Positions 1 through 9,500 of a stretch of 64,000 nucleotides of DNA are shown piece after piece; the first letter of the stretch is position 1; every line of letters begins with the position of its first letter. The notes below the pieces were generated by a model. It saw only the letters and a list, made by a program, of their open reading frames with translations. It searched no databases and was not told the origin of the DNA. The DNA comes from Hanleya hanleyi (lineage: Eukaryota > Mollusca > Polyplacophora > Lepidopleurida > Hanleyidae): contig JAVTVY010010595.1 of NCBI GenBank assembly GCA_036873755.1, positions 124,001-188,000 on the forward strand. The letters are read 5' to 3'. Made by a program: the position numbers and the translations under genes.

Positions 1-483
1 CGAACGGAGTTATTCAGGGGATCTTTTTTTCCAGCCACGGTTCGCGATTGGAATGCCCTTCCACCAACTGTTCAGAATTTACCGTCTCTTCCTGCTTTTA
101 AACGCAAGTTATTAATTATGTCCTCAAAACCTAAGCCACCGTCCTGGTACTACGTGTGCCCTCGAAAAGAGAATGTTTTATTGTGTCGTCTCCGAAACGG
201 CTGCAGCAATCTCAAGAGACACTTATTTGACAATTTCCTATCAGACACTTCTCAATGTAATTGTGGACATCTCAACGAGAATGTGGATCATTATTTTCTA
301 CATTGTCCCATCTTCCACACTCAACGTATCTTGCTGCTAAATAATCTTGCAACTATTTACGATTTCCCGAGTATTCCAAGTCCAAAAACACTATTGTTCG
401 GCGATCTTGCCAAAGATGAGGTTACTAATGTTCGTATTCAAAAAATTTTGGGCGATTATATTACCAAAACTAAACGTTTCTGA
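1..483 (+). CDS. LINE (non-LTR retrotransposon) ORF2, C-terminal fragment
   Basis: The frame is open from base 1 to the stop at 481-483, so this is a 3' fragment of a longer ORF whose start lies outside the window; the ATG at 118 is internal. The first residues read SFFPATVRDWNALP followed by PSLPAFKRKL, the arrangement found just after the reverse transcriptase in many animal LINE ORF2 proteins. About 50 residues further is a zinc-knuckle-like cluster C-x-C-G-(x8)-H-(x4)-C (CNCGHLNENVDHYFLHC), the usual ORF2 C-terminal motif. No RT or endonuclease domain is in view. The clade (CR1, L2 or another) cannot be fixed from this piece. The open frame suggests a fairly young insertion. Confidence 0.8.
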   Translation, partial: RTELFRGSFFPATVRDWNALPPTVQNLPSLPAFKRKLLIMSSKPKPPSWYYVCPRKENVLLCRLRNGCSNLKRHLFDNFLSDTSQCNCGHLNENVDHYFLHCPIFHTQRILLLNNLATIYDFPSIPSPKTLLFGDLAKDEVTNVRIQKILGDYITKTKRF

Positions 484-805
484 GTTCAATCTAACCTATA
501 TGTCCTATCTGCTCATCTGATGTAGCTTCAGTGTCCAGACAGGTTTTACTCGTCTGGTTCTTTCATTTTCTCGCAGCACGGTGACACCCCGAGGTTCTCC
601 CAGTGAAAACGTAAATCTTATACTTGATCGTGGATTTGGTCACACTTGTTCAGCCTTGCCTTCCCTCTATCATTTCTTTTATTTGTCTTATTTGTAACTT
701 GCCTGATGTAATATATATTTTTTGTACGGGGAGACGCAATAATAAGTTGTCTTAATGCGCTCCCCATTTCATCTCAAGAGTGAATAAATACTATTTAAAC
801 CAAGG
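484..805 (+). mobile_element. LINE 3' UTR and tail
   Basis: The ORF2 fragment is followed by about 320 bases without coding potential that end in an A-rich stretch with AATAAATA near 783-790. This is the expected 3' UTR position. No clear simple-repeat tail or target duplication could be fixed because the 5' end is outside the window, so the right border is approximate. Confidence 0.5.
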
Positions 806-1106
806 CTGGTGGAACTATTTCATATTAGATGGATGGTAGGTCTGTATTTGCCTCCTCGCTACAGCGTTTACTGATGTTCCAGAGAGAATGAATGCATGTG
901 ATCTCTACATTTTGATGCTTCAATATTTGGTTCACTTCTGTGATATGAAAGCGGTCAGTACATCTACATGTAAGGCCCACTAAAATTATTGTACTGCATG
1001 TTTATCCTTTTTGAAAAAAAAGGGCGGCATATTTTATTTTTGTTTTTTATTTGATAACTCGTATTGAATCACTGGTAATACAACTTGATATTATATAATC
1101 AGGGCT
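806..1106. other. gene-free stretch
   Basis: AT-rich sequence with no ORF, repeat or recognisable motif beyond a short A-run near 1015. Confidence 0.4.
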
Positions 1107-1383
1107 GCATCTGGGAATTTTTTGCAGGTTCCGATCCCAAACTCCCATTCCCAATTCATTATTGAGGGTCCAATTTTCGTTACTGAATTTCGGTGCAAAT
1201 AGCCTAGGCTGTGATCAATCACAAAAGAGAGGTTTATTTGCATAAAATTCAATACCCAGCTATGCAATCAGATCAAAATTGGCTCTCAGAAGCATTTTCT
1301 GGGAGTATTACCTTCAGAAATACTTTCAAATTGAACAAGTCAACACGTTTTTTGTTTTCATTTGACTTTGGGTGTCAGATGTT
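1107..1383 (+). repeat. dispersed repeat, copy A (inverted copy at 25810-26097)
   Basis: About 280 bases that align along their length with the reverse complement of 25810-26097. Shared blocks include TTTTTTGCAGGTTCCGATCCC, the stretch around AATACCCAGCTATGCAATC, and TTCTGGGAGTATT. The two copies differ at many scattered positions. Both are preceded on the plus strand by CAGGGCTGCATCT, which may be a terminal motif, but no matching inverted end was found, so the class is unassigned. It is not coding. Confidence 0.6.
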
Positions 1384-1480
1384 TTTGGTTGGTTGGTTGG
1401 TTGTTTGAAGTTTAACGTCGCACCTAACCTTATTGGTCACACAGCGACGATGACCCAAACAAACATACCCCTAACCCTAA
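1384..1480 (-). repeat. SINE 3'-end-like fragment
   Basis: A (GGTT)n run is followed by TTGAAGTTTAACGTCGCAC. The TTTAACGTCGC core is shared with the SINE-type copies at 16570, 39688, 51791 and 53587. In all of them the core lies next to a simple tetranucleotide tail, so this is probably a short 3' piece of a related SINE reading on the minus strand. No head or target duplication was identified. Confidence 0.35.
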
Positions 1481-1615
1481 CACAAACCTCACCGAAACTA
1501 CAAAATATTTGAATTTCGAATTTTGAAAATTAGGCTCTACAGACACTGATGATCACAATGGAGCCTAATTTGTTTGGCACTTTAATCTATCTCCTGTGCC
1601 AGACAAACATGGTAT

Positions 1616-2011
1616 TTTAACCAGGGGTTCTGGTCTTCAATTGTTGGGTGACATCAAATAAGGACTCTGGAGACTTGTTGTGAAGTTGTCACACTTCGTG
1701 GTTTATTAACCGTACATATAACTTGAATAAATAACAGTTGAACAAGGTTTATATCACCTGAAGATTTGGCATGACAGATGCCAACACATCAGGTTTCATC
1801 TGACATGTCTGAACATAAAGGTTTTGATAACCTAGTGGAACAAAGATATGATTACACACAGTAGGGAATAAACCCGGCTGGTAGATATAGAACAATAACT
1901 GGATTAAGAGACACATGGTGACTTATAGTAAAACTTATACACAGAATAATTAATAACCTTGCATAGACCCGACATGTCTAAAATAAAGTCATGACAGGGC
2001 AGCTGGTCATA
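1616..2011 (-). repeat. 3' LTR
   Basis: This is 396 bases matching the 5' LTR at 3112-3662 with few differences, apart from a 143-base block present only in the other copy. The TATATAA box seen in the 5' LTR is altered here to GATATAA. The close match implies recent insertion. Confidence 0.85.
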
Positions 2012-2027
2012 TTTGCCCCCCCGTCCG
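2012..2027 (-). other. polypurine tract
   Basis: On the minus strand a run of seven G within GGACGGGGGGGCAAA abuts the 3' LTR start. This is the position and composition expected of the plus-strand primer of an LTR element. Confidence 0.6.
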
Positions 2028-2157
2028 ACTAAGCATCGTCCTCGATGCTTACTTAATATCTAAAATTGAGTTACCTTTATCTGGCAAAATGTGCATGTAA
2101 AGGAAATTGTATATGTATAATAATAAAAGACAAATTTGATAACATAAATTTCGAAAA

Positions 2158-2991
2158 CTACATGAATCTATAATCTCTATTTTTGTGTCGACCTGGTCTA
2201 ATGTAGTTTCGCGTTGCTTTCTCCATGTTTTGTTGATGTTTAGTCAGTTCTTGAATCTTAGCTCTCGCAATTATAAGTTCATGTTGTAATCTTTCTGTTT
2301 CTCCAGTCTTTGATTTGAGTTTTACAACAACATCATCATATTTAATATCAAGTTCCTGAAAAGCTGATTGATTGTCACTGAGCATTATTTCATAGAAATG
2401 ACTCGATTTATTCAGTTGTTGTATTTCTTTACTCTGTGCACTAGCTTTATCCTCTAGTTGCAGGTTTTCAGTTTCAGCGGTTTTAAGGGCCTTTTGAATT
2501 TCGACCATCTCTGTTTCTAGCGTCTGTATTTTCTCTTCCAGCATATCTGTTTTTGTTTCTACTAAAGGAGCACATATTTTAGTATTGTTCGGTAATTCCA
2601 ATGAACTCAACTGTTGAACTTCAGGTGTTACAGTGTCATTAGTTCGATGTCGCGATGTATCTTTGTTGCTCGGAAAGTCCTTGGAATGTTGATCTTGTTT
2701 TCCCTTCTTAAAGTTTTCCATCCGTGCTCTATCCCGTTGAATCGCAGATGGTGTCTTCTTCGTCATCTTCTTGGATTGGTCGGCACTGCCGCCTGTTGCA
2801 TTACCTGTCTTTGCACTGCTGGCAGACATGTTGCATGTAGCGGAAGAATACCGCTCCCAACGAAGGCTGATAACAATGTGCTGTCCATTGTCTTGTATTT
2901 TCCAAGACAGTGGTAGATTCTTTAGGTCCAGTGAGTCCAAGGCAGTGAGAACAACCTGAGGTAGAGGAGCAGCCATTTTGTGGTTTTCCAA
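2158..2991 (-). CDS. coiled-coil protein of the non-autonomous LTR element, unrecognised
   Basis: The 277-residue ORF starts at an ATG 121 bases inside the 5' LTR and is the only long frame in the element. Residues about 1-50 form a compact segment with alternating hydrophobics (SWKIQDNGQHIVISLRW); 50-135 are Ser/Thr/Lys-rich and probably disordered. Residues about 140-255 are rich in Leu/Glu/Lys with heptad spacing (LEEKIQTLETEMVEIQ), a long coiled coil, followed by a basic tail (RPGRHKNRDYRF). There is no zinc knuckle, aspartic protease DTG or RT motif. Position suggests a Gag-like or RNA-packaging role, which is inference. The frame is intact despite the age of the insertion, which hints that the protein was used. 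Confidence 0.65.
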   Translation of the reverse strand: MENHKMAAPLPQVVLTALDSLDLKNLPLSWKIQDNGQHIVISLRWERYSSATCNMSASSAKTGNATGGSADQSKKMTKKTPSAIQRDRARMENFKKGKQDQHSKDFPSNKDTSRHRTNDTVTPEVQQLSSLELPNNTKICAPLVETKTDMLEEKIQTLETEMVEIQKALKTAETENLQLEDKASAQSKEIQQLNKSSHFYEIMLSDNQSAFQELDIKYDDVVVKLKSKTGETERLQHELIIARAKIQELTKHQQNMEKATRNYIRPGRHKNRDYRFM

Positions 2992-3094
2992 AAAATAGGT
3001 TTACACTCGTCTGATCAATGATGTTCTTCAGTTGATGTCAATTTTCCATACAGTTGGTACAAGGATCGTTTTGCCTAGCTAAAAAGAAGGCAAG

Positions 3095-3110
3095 CTCGAG
3101 TTCTCCACCA
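3095..3110 (-). other. primer-binding-site candidate
   Basis: One base after the 5' LTR the minus strand reads TGGTGGAGAACTCGAG. TGG is the required complement of tRNA CCA. I cannot name the primer tRNA from the remaining bases. Confidence 0.5.
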
Positions 3111-3111
3111 A

Positions 3112-3662
3112 TTTAACCAGGGGTTCTGGTCTTCAACTGTTGGGTGACATCAAATAAGGACTCTGGAGACTTGTTGTGAAGTTGTACTTCGTGGTTTATT
3201 AACCGTACATATAACTTGAATAAATATTGATTGAAATTGTAGTTTAAGGGCTGCTTCCCATACGGATTTCGCGGCCCATCAACTCAATGTTTTATTTAAA
3301 TTTCACGATACATTTCTTTGCTAATTTGAGATCTTTTGCAGCGCTAGATATTAAAATAAATAATTAAATAATAAATAACAGTTGAACAAGGTTTATATAC
3401 CTGAAGATTTGGCATGACAGATGCCAAAACAGCAGGTTTCATCTAACATGTCTGAACATAAAGGTTTTGATAAACAAGTGGAACAAAGATATGATTACAC
3501 ACAGTAGGGAATAAACCCGGCTGGTAGATATAGAACAATAACTGGATTAAGAGACACATGGTGACTCAGACTTATAGTAAAACTTATACACAGAATAATT
3601 AATAACCTTGCATAGACCTGACATGTCTAAAATAAACAGTCATGACAGGGCAGCTGGTCATA
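3112..3662 (-). repeat. 5' LTR with promoter and poly(A) signals
   Basis: This is 551 bases, the 396-base LTR plus a 143-base block at 3227-3369 bracketed by an 8-base direct repeat AATAAATA (3219-3226 and 3370-3377). On the minus strand a TATATAA box lies at about 3391-3399 and an AATAAA at 3195-3200. The added block now separates the presumed promoter from the poly(A) signal. Confidence 0.8.
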
Positions 3663-3842
3663 GTATGGTAAACCATACTGCCCTAAGCTGGAGGGCCAGA
3701 TGTTTTGGCACGTGACCCGTATGTTTTTCGGAACTAAATTGGCTCTAGATGCACTCCTGATAATACTCATCTGATACAGTGTAATTGTTTACTGTACCAT
3801 CATTTCAAAACTTTTAGCCCTTCGACAACTCATATGAGATAT

Positions 3843-4817
3843 GAAGATTGCGGAGTACAGTCAATTGCCCTTCTGGACATTTGCCCTTCGGACATTTGCC
3901 CTTCGGATATTTGCCCTTCTGACCATTTGCCCTTCATGTCAATTTGCCCTTCCACTCATTTGCCCACACTACACATGGTATATGGGAAACTGATTTAGTA
4001 AACTTCTGACGAATATGTTCAAGTTCTTAATGTTTATTTCACAAAGAAAAGATATCAAACTTTAAAAGAAAAAAAGAAAGAAATTAAAGCACAAAAAAAA
4101 CATACATGTACACCTGGTAGCATCTGAGGATTATATTCAAGTTCAGTCTTAATGTTTATTTTATGCATGTAGTGTTTTAACAAACGTTCACAAAGAAAAG
4201 ACATCAAACTTCAAAAACAAAAGATATTTTCATCTGGTAGCTGTTAAATTGAAGCACTAAACACATACATCTGGTAGCTGTTAAATTAAAGCACTAATAG
4301 TATATAGTTGGTTTCACTTGGTTTCTTTTCCTTGGTAACCGACCGGTTTCATGTTGGAGGAGAGCAGTCTCAACAAGAGCAAGGTCTTTTCTCAGGGCTT
4401 CAAACAAAGCACTTGAACAAATCCAGTGATGTGTTAATCAGGATTATCTGTGAGTGACCCAAGCCTGGGGAGTGATGGGTGATCAGTGAGGGGATAATCT
4501 GGATTATCTCTGACTATTTATATTCTTCTTCTGCTTAGTGGCATTTCTTACTCAGCTCTTTCATCTGACACTTCAAAGACCAATTTGAGAAAAAAAAATG
4601 AAAGTTTCTGTGGATAAAATAAACATTAAGACCGAACTTGAATATAATCGTCAGAAGTTTACTAAAGCAGTTTCCCATATACCATGTGTAGCGTGGGCAA
4701 ATGAGCGGAAGGGCAAATTGACCTGAAGGGCAATTGGTCAGAAGGGCAAATATCCGAAGGGCAAATGTCTGAAGGGCAAATGACTTGAAGGGCAAATGAC
4801 CTAGATCCGAAGATTGC
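3843..4817. mobile_element. foldback-type element with 9-bp target duplication
   Basis: The 957-base element (3852-4808) has terminal inverted repeats of about 190 bases. It is flanked by the identical 9-mer GAAGATTGC at 3843-3851 and 4809-4817. The outer part of each arm is a run of five to six degenerate copies of ATTTGCCCTTCGG or its complement. The inner part matches as TACACATGGTATATGGGAAA. The centre has two degenerate direct repeats (CATCTGGTAGCTGTTAAAT) and no transposase. Arms built of short tandem subrepeats plus a 9-bp duplication fit foldback or Mutator-type non-autonomous elements. Confidence 0.8.
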
Positions 4818-5417
4818 TGAGCAAACCTGAGGAACAACTATTTCTCAGAATATTTGACATTCAATGATGGAATAAAAAAAATATTGAACATAACTTTCTG
4901 CAGATGTAAAAGTCGCATGAGTTGAGGGATGATAAACAGTAAAAATTTTTAGCTGGCCTATATGGAATAATAATTGTGTTAGGTTCCCAACTGTAACTGA
5001 ATAAATATAATCATTGACTGGTTTGGGCCTCAAGGGTCTACAATAGTGCAACTCAAATCCCGGGCAACTTTGGCGTCAATTTGAAGGGTGAGATGATGAT
5101 AAGCAGATTTCCACACCATTCTGCTGAAACAATGTAGACACATCATATTCAGTTCCCAGTGGGAAGGTTTTCACTTAGCAAACCCATCAATATGATCGCC
5201 TGCAAAACATCTCAAGGGAGCGAAGTAAACGAGCTTCTAAATGTCACCGAGAAAGCTAGGAAATATGTTTGCCAAAATCAATCAGGATTTATCACATCAA
5301 CACTCACTTTGACAGTTACGATTGAGTATTGTTTCGATAGAGACAAAAGAGTGAAAGCTTTTGATATTGAAGACATTCCTGACAATGGGAGGTATTTCTG
5401 GACTTTCTGTATCACGG
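4818..5417. other. gene-free stretch
   Basis: Unique-looking AT-rich sequence. A 107-codon frame overlaps its right part, but it runs into the 23-bp tandem repeat and has no recognisable domain, so I do not call it a gene. Confidence 0.4.
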
Positions 5418-5532
5418 CTGCCCGAGCCTATGTTAGCTTACTGCCCGAGCCTATGTTAGCTTACTGCCCGAGCCTATGTTAGCTTACTGCCCGAGCCTAT
5501 GTTAGCTTACTGCCCGAGCCTATGTTAGCTTA
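5418..5532. repeat. minisatellite, 5 x 23 bp
   Basis: Five identical tandem copies of a 23-base unit containing GCCCGAGCCTATGTTAGC, starting at 5418, 5441, 5464, 5487 and 5510. Perfect identity implies very recent amplification. Confidence 0.9.
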
Positions 5533-6962
5533 CTGAATTCAGATTTTCTGAAAATATATTTTCATAAAGCATCATAACAATGGAAGTTTGTGAGAATCAG
5601 ACTATTAGACTGGACTTTGTGCCAATTTGTATGGTGAAAAACTGCCTGAATTTGTTATAACTGCTGCTATCTAAAGCATTACTCTATGGGCATCCAATTG
5701 TGTTCAGAGAATTCAGATATTAGAATCACTGGTTTTGCTTCCAGTTCTATTTTTGAACATACATGTAGAACACTGAAATCTGGAATGCTTATGTAATATC
5801 GTATACTGCTTCTACAATTTCTTTGAAAAAAAACATATAACTGAAACCCTTGAATTAGCATAAATTTGCAGAATTAATTAAATCATTGAGTCATTATCCT
5901 GGCTCCAGGCATATTTACTTAAAGAATAAAAGCGAAACATGGTTTGTGTGTCTGGATCGATCCGTTGCATCCTACAGCTGACATCGAATAAATCAAGTTG
6001 GAGGTAATCCAAAATGGCCATGTCAAAATGGCTGCCAAAAAGCGACAAATTTTGATAAATTGAGTTTTTATTTTACACCAGAGTTTTTTTTATATTCATA
6101 TGAGATGTTAGCCAAGGAATTCAAATTTTAAATTCACCAGTATTATCTACAAATTTAACATATGGATGGCGACAGAATATGAAAATGTGGAAATTGTGAG
6201 AAATTCCTTCAACTTAACTCGTGGATTTCGAAAACCCCATCTTATTTTGTTATGAAATTGGTATGTAATAGATTTGGGCTTTGTTCCGATATAATACCCT
6301 GTCATCATTGGACATGCTCGCTGAGTGGCAGACTAAATGGTCTGGTTTGTATGTCAGTCACCCTTGAAGGTTGTCAGCAACAATGTTGATTGCTTGATTG
6401 TTGGTACTGTACCAATAAATGATACCCATCTATCCAGAGTTTGATTCAGTCACTCTCTTGGTCGTTTCTGCCGTCTTGGTCGAAGTGGTCTTGGGTTTGT
6501 CATCGCGAAAGTAACAGCTCTAATATGCCATTCCATGAAGTGAGCAAAACCCGTGAATTTGGAGAGGAATAAACAGTGCTTAAAAAAAAAGATAAATCAA
6601 AGTTTTGCCTAGAATTTTCCGTCATATAGGACACAGTACATTACAGATCGGTAACAACTGTGTAAAATCTGATGTGAAGCATTATATAAAAAAAATATTT
6701 CCTATTTCTTATTGTCTTTTCAGAGAAAGAAAATCATGGAGGAGCATTGTCCGCAAAAACACATGGTCAGAAAATTGAAACTATATCCTCAGAAACACCA
6801 CATATTTTGATTATTCGACTTTGGTATAGGGTCGATAAGTAGATAGAATTAAAATCAATTTAGACCGAACTGATTACCATAGCTCGTTTTTTTTAAAGAC
6901 ACGCCTATTTACAGCTGGCTAGGTGAGCTGGCCATTTTCCAACATATATTTTGTTTATGGTG
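5533..6962. other. gene-free stretch left of DIRS copy 1
   Basis: AT-rich sequence with short A/T runs; no splice-flanked ORF, tandem repeat or mobile-element end was seen. Confidence 0.4.
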
Positions 6963-7068
6963 GAAAAAGAGAACATTAAAAACAATGTTTGTGTTTTTTA
7001 TTAAAGCAAACCTTCTATTACAAACCGCCATTATTCTCCTTTGGAGATCTCACTTGCAAAAGAATTAA
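6963..7068 (+). repeat. DIRS copy 1 inverted terminal repeat (3' end of element)
   Basis: Bases 7014-7068 are the exact reverse complement of 12032-12086. The outer 6963-7025 is repeated in reverse complement at 7208-7271, inside the internal complementary region. Confidence 0.85.
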
Positions 7069-7207
7069 AAGAGTTAACTTTCCTGATCCTGGGTCACCCA
7101 GGCAACGTGTTCCACGCATGCACCCTCTGATCCCTGATTCTTCATATTTTGCTGTCGCAGTAGTTGGCCTGTTGAATAAAGACCAAGGTGTGAGTTGAGT
7201 GCATCCT

Positions 7208-7303
7208 TTGTAATAGAAGGTTTGCTTTAATAAAAAACACAAACATTGTTTTTAAATGTTCTCTGTTTTTGCATTAAAGCTTCCCTTCAATTACAAACCG
7301 CCA
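7208..7303. repeat. DIRS copy 1 internal complementary region
   Basis: The left half (7208-7271) is complementary to the element's left outer end (6963-7020) with one or two differences. The right half (7265-7303, GCATTAAAGC...ACAAACCGCCA) is complementary to the right outer end (12075-12112). The halves meet at the shared GTTTTTGC. In DIRS-1 such a region templates joining of the two ends into a circle; here the same role is inferred. Confidence 0.8.
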
Positions 7304-7650
7304 GACTACCAACGGAGGAGGTTGGGTCGCCGGTCGGTTTAAGTACCATCGCAGACATGCGGAACACATAACCTGAGTTGAACTATTTAATGTAAAACCA
7401 CATAATAAAACCAAGCTGTAATGACAGGCGAATAGGCATTATGAGGAGATATGCAAGACGACTTAGTGAGGTGGATGGATCCGATCCGTCACTATAGACC
7501 GTTTGCCAAAATGGTGTCTTTCGACTGTAGCACGTCTTGCCACTCCTCGTAAGGCCTCTCCGTCTCTCAGGATGAACATGCACTTACCCAGAGTGCTCTG
7601 GTCTTGATCTTTTCTGCTCCCCCCTCTTCTTCTTGGTATGAATTAAAGGA

Positions 7651-8837
7651 CTACATGTTGGGCCGCCACTTAAGTGGGCCCAATGTAGCCACTCCATCTG
7701 CCTGAATGGATAAGTCTCTCAAATAATGATTCGTAAATGTTGAGTTTGAGTGCCACGCGCATGCATTGACGATATCGGTGACGGATAAGTTCTTGTTAAG
7801 AGGCCAAGACGTAGCAAGTGCACAAATTTCATGCGATGAAACCGAGGACAGTAGGGGAGGACTGTCGACTGCGAGTTCATACGTCCACTGAATAATCTTC
7901 TTTAACCATGATGCTATGGTATTTTTTGTGATATCCACAGTAGCATTAGGTTTAAAAATAGTAAACGTCTGCTCCCTCTATCAGGGTCCGTACGAAGAAT
8001 GTAGTGACATAATGCCCTAACTGGGCATAGACATCTGTCCTCGTCCATGTTCGAGTCCAACACATTGGATAACGCTGGGATCTCGTAGAGACGTTTAGCG
8101 TGTGGTCCAGGAAGCGTTGGTTCGTTTTCCGCAAGGAATTCCGGGGTGGGACGTAATGAAATTCTTGACCAGTCCTGGGTCCACTTGAGGGATTTCCTTC
8201 TAGCGCATGGAGCTCGGAGACACTCGTTGCTAGGGCGAATGACATCAGGAAGGCCGTCTTGTTAGGATACTGCCTTTATAGTTGCAGCCGCTAGCGGTTC
8301 GAATGGAGGTCTTAGAAGAGAACTCGGCACCACTCCAAGGTCCCACTTTGGAAGTAATTGTCATTTTTGTTGGGATTATAGGGCAAAGGCTCTAAGGAGT
8401 GACGAAATGTCCTTGTCCTGTCCAATATCTAGGTTAATGGATAGGCATAAAACTCTAGATAAGGCAGATCGATAACCTTCTATCGTACTGTGCTGGAAGT
8501 GTCTGTTTCTATGTAGATGGAGGAGAAAATCAGCAATTACTGGTAGAGAGGTAGAATCGGGATTGTGCTGATTGTCTCTGCACCAACTTTTGAAATATTT
8601 CCACTTTGATTGGTAAACTTGGTTGGTTGATTCCCCGTTGTCGTTAACCATCGTTTGTGCAACCTCTGTTGAAAACCCTTTCGTTCTGAGGGAATGCTTG
8701 ATAGTCTGCAGGCATGTAAATTCATCCATGTCGGATTCTCGTGAACAACTCCCTGACGATGCTGGCTGAGAAGAGTTTACCACACCGGTAGTCGACGAGG
8801 AGTGTCTGTGAGTAGCAGTAGTAATTGAGGGAACCAA
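7651..8837 (-). pseudogene. DIRS copy 1 tyrosine recombinase, broken
   Basis: Pieces in different frames cover the recombinase. 8376-8837 is the N-terminal SAM-like part (YQSKWKYFKSWCRDN ... DFLLHLHRN ... GYRSALSRVL). 7952-8245 starts the catalytic domain (SVSELHALEG). 7651-7938 ends it (SHEICALATSW ... HYLRD). The presumed nucleophile Tyr is present. The box I Arg, Arg in copy 2 (ARVSEL), is Ser here; the HxxR Arg (HEIR in copy 2) is Cys. Two catalytic arginines are therefore lost besides the frame breaks, so the enzyme is dead. Its role would have been integration of the circular DNA intermediate. Confidence 0.8.
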
Positions 8838-9145
8838 GGTCGTTCAGGCCACCACAGGATTATCATGACGATGATACACCGGTCTTCTGAAATTTTCTTG
8901 AGGATCATCTGAATCAAGGCTATTGATGGAAAAGCATAGGCTAACAGGCCGTTCCAGTCCAACGACAGTGCATCTATGGCTAGGGTCTGTGGGTCCGGAA
9001 CTGGACTGATGAAGCATGATATCTGTTTGTTGTGCCTGGTCGCAAATAGGTCTAGTTGAGGTTGACCCCAAATCTGCACTACACTCTGGAAAACCTGCGG
9101 ATGTAACATCCACTCCGTCTGCAGGATCTTGTCTGGTCTGGACAA
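8777..9145 (-). pseudogene. DIRS copy 1 methyltransferase-like domain
   Basis: A 122-residue frame reads QLDLFATRHNKQISCF ... DALSLDWNGLLAYAFPS ... LWWPERPWFPQLL. It aligns with PLIDLFATHLNHQLPLY ... DALSQDWTGLIAYAYPP ... VPWWPARPWFPDLL in copy 2. In DIRS elements this post-RNase H segment is assigned to a Dam-like N6-adenine methyltransferase. I see the conserved blocks but cannot demonstrate activity, and in this copy the segment is separated by a frameshift from RNase H. Confidence 0.65.
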
Positions 9146-9187
9146 GGCATCTGCGAGAACATTGAGTTTTCCCGGTATGTACCGTGC

Positions 9188-9500
9188 TCATATGTGGAAC
9201 TGATGTTGTTGACCTAGTTGTACTAAGTCCAATGTCTTCAGAAATAGCTGATATGATCTCGTGCGACCCTGTTTGTTCACATACGCTGTTACTATCATGT
9301 TGTCTGTGACTACTAGGAGAGATGACTGCGATATGTGAGGTAGCCAGTGTTGGACAGCACAAATGATGGCTGACATCTCAAGGACATTGATGTGTAGTTG
9401 AGCTTCCTCTTGGGACTAGCGCCCGGCAACTTCCCAGTCCCCCATGTGGGTTCCCCACCCCGTTAACGATGCATCTGTGAAAAGAGTCTGGATGAGGCGG
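9188..9500 (-). pseudogene. DIRS copy 1 RNase H, broken
   Basis: Two frames are needed. The first RNase H block (FTDAS-like) is reached only by leaving the RT frame near 9480. The block VVTDNMIVTAYVNKQGRTRS is in 9188-9376 and matches VATDNTTVLAYINKMGGTRS of copy 2. Acidic residues at the equivalent Asp positions are visible, but no continuous frame remains. Confidence 0.65.

Larger units (their letters stand above)
1612..3666 (-). mobile_element. non-autonomous LTR retrotransposon with its own ORF
   Basis: Two direct repeats, 1616-2011 and 3112-3662, flank a 1.1-kb interior and read as LTRs of a minus-strand element. GTAT stands immediately outside both ends (1612-1615 and 3663-3666), a 4-bp target duplication. 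Next to the 5' LTR is a TGG-starting primer-binding-site candidate, and next to the 3' LTR a G-rich polypurine tract. The interior holds one 277-codon ORF and no reverse transcriptase, protease or integrase, so the element must be moved by enzymes from elsewhere. The termini are TATGACC and GGTTAAA, not the usual TG..CA. Family unknown. Confidence 0.85.

Noticed and set aside
6989..7242. Two ORFs on opposite strands with the same N-terminus (MCFLLKQTFYYK)
   Set aside because: Both are translations of the DIRS terminal repeat and its internal complement.
8844..9362. 172-codon minus-strand ORF
   Set aside because: It overlaps the methyltransferase-like and RNase H frames of DIRS copy 1 out of frame and has no own similarity.
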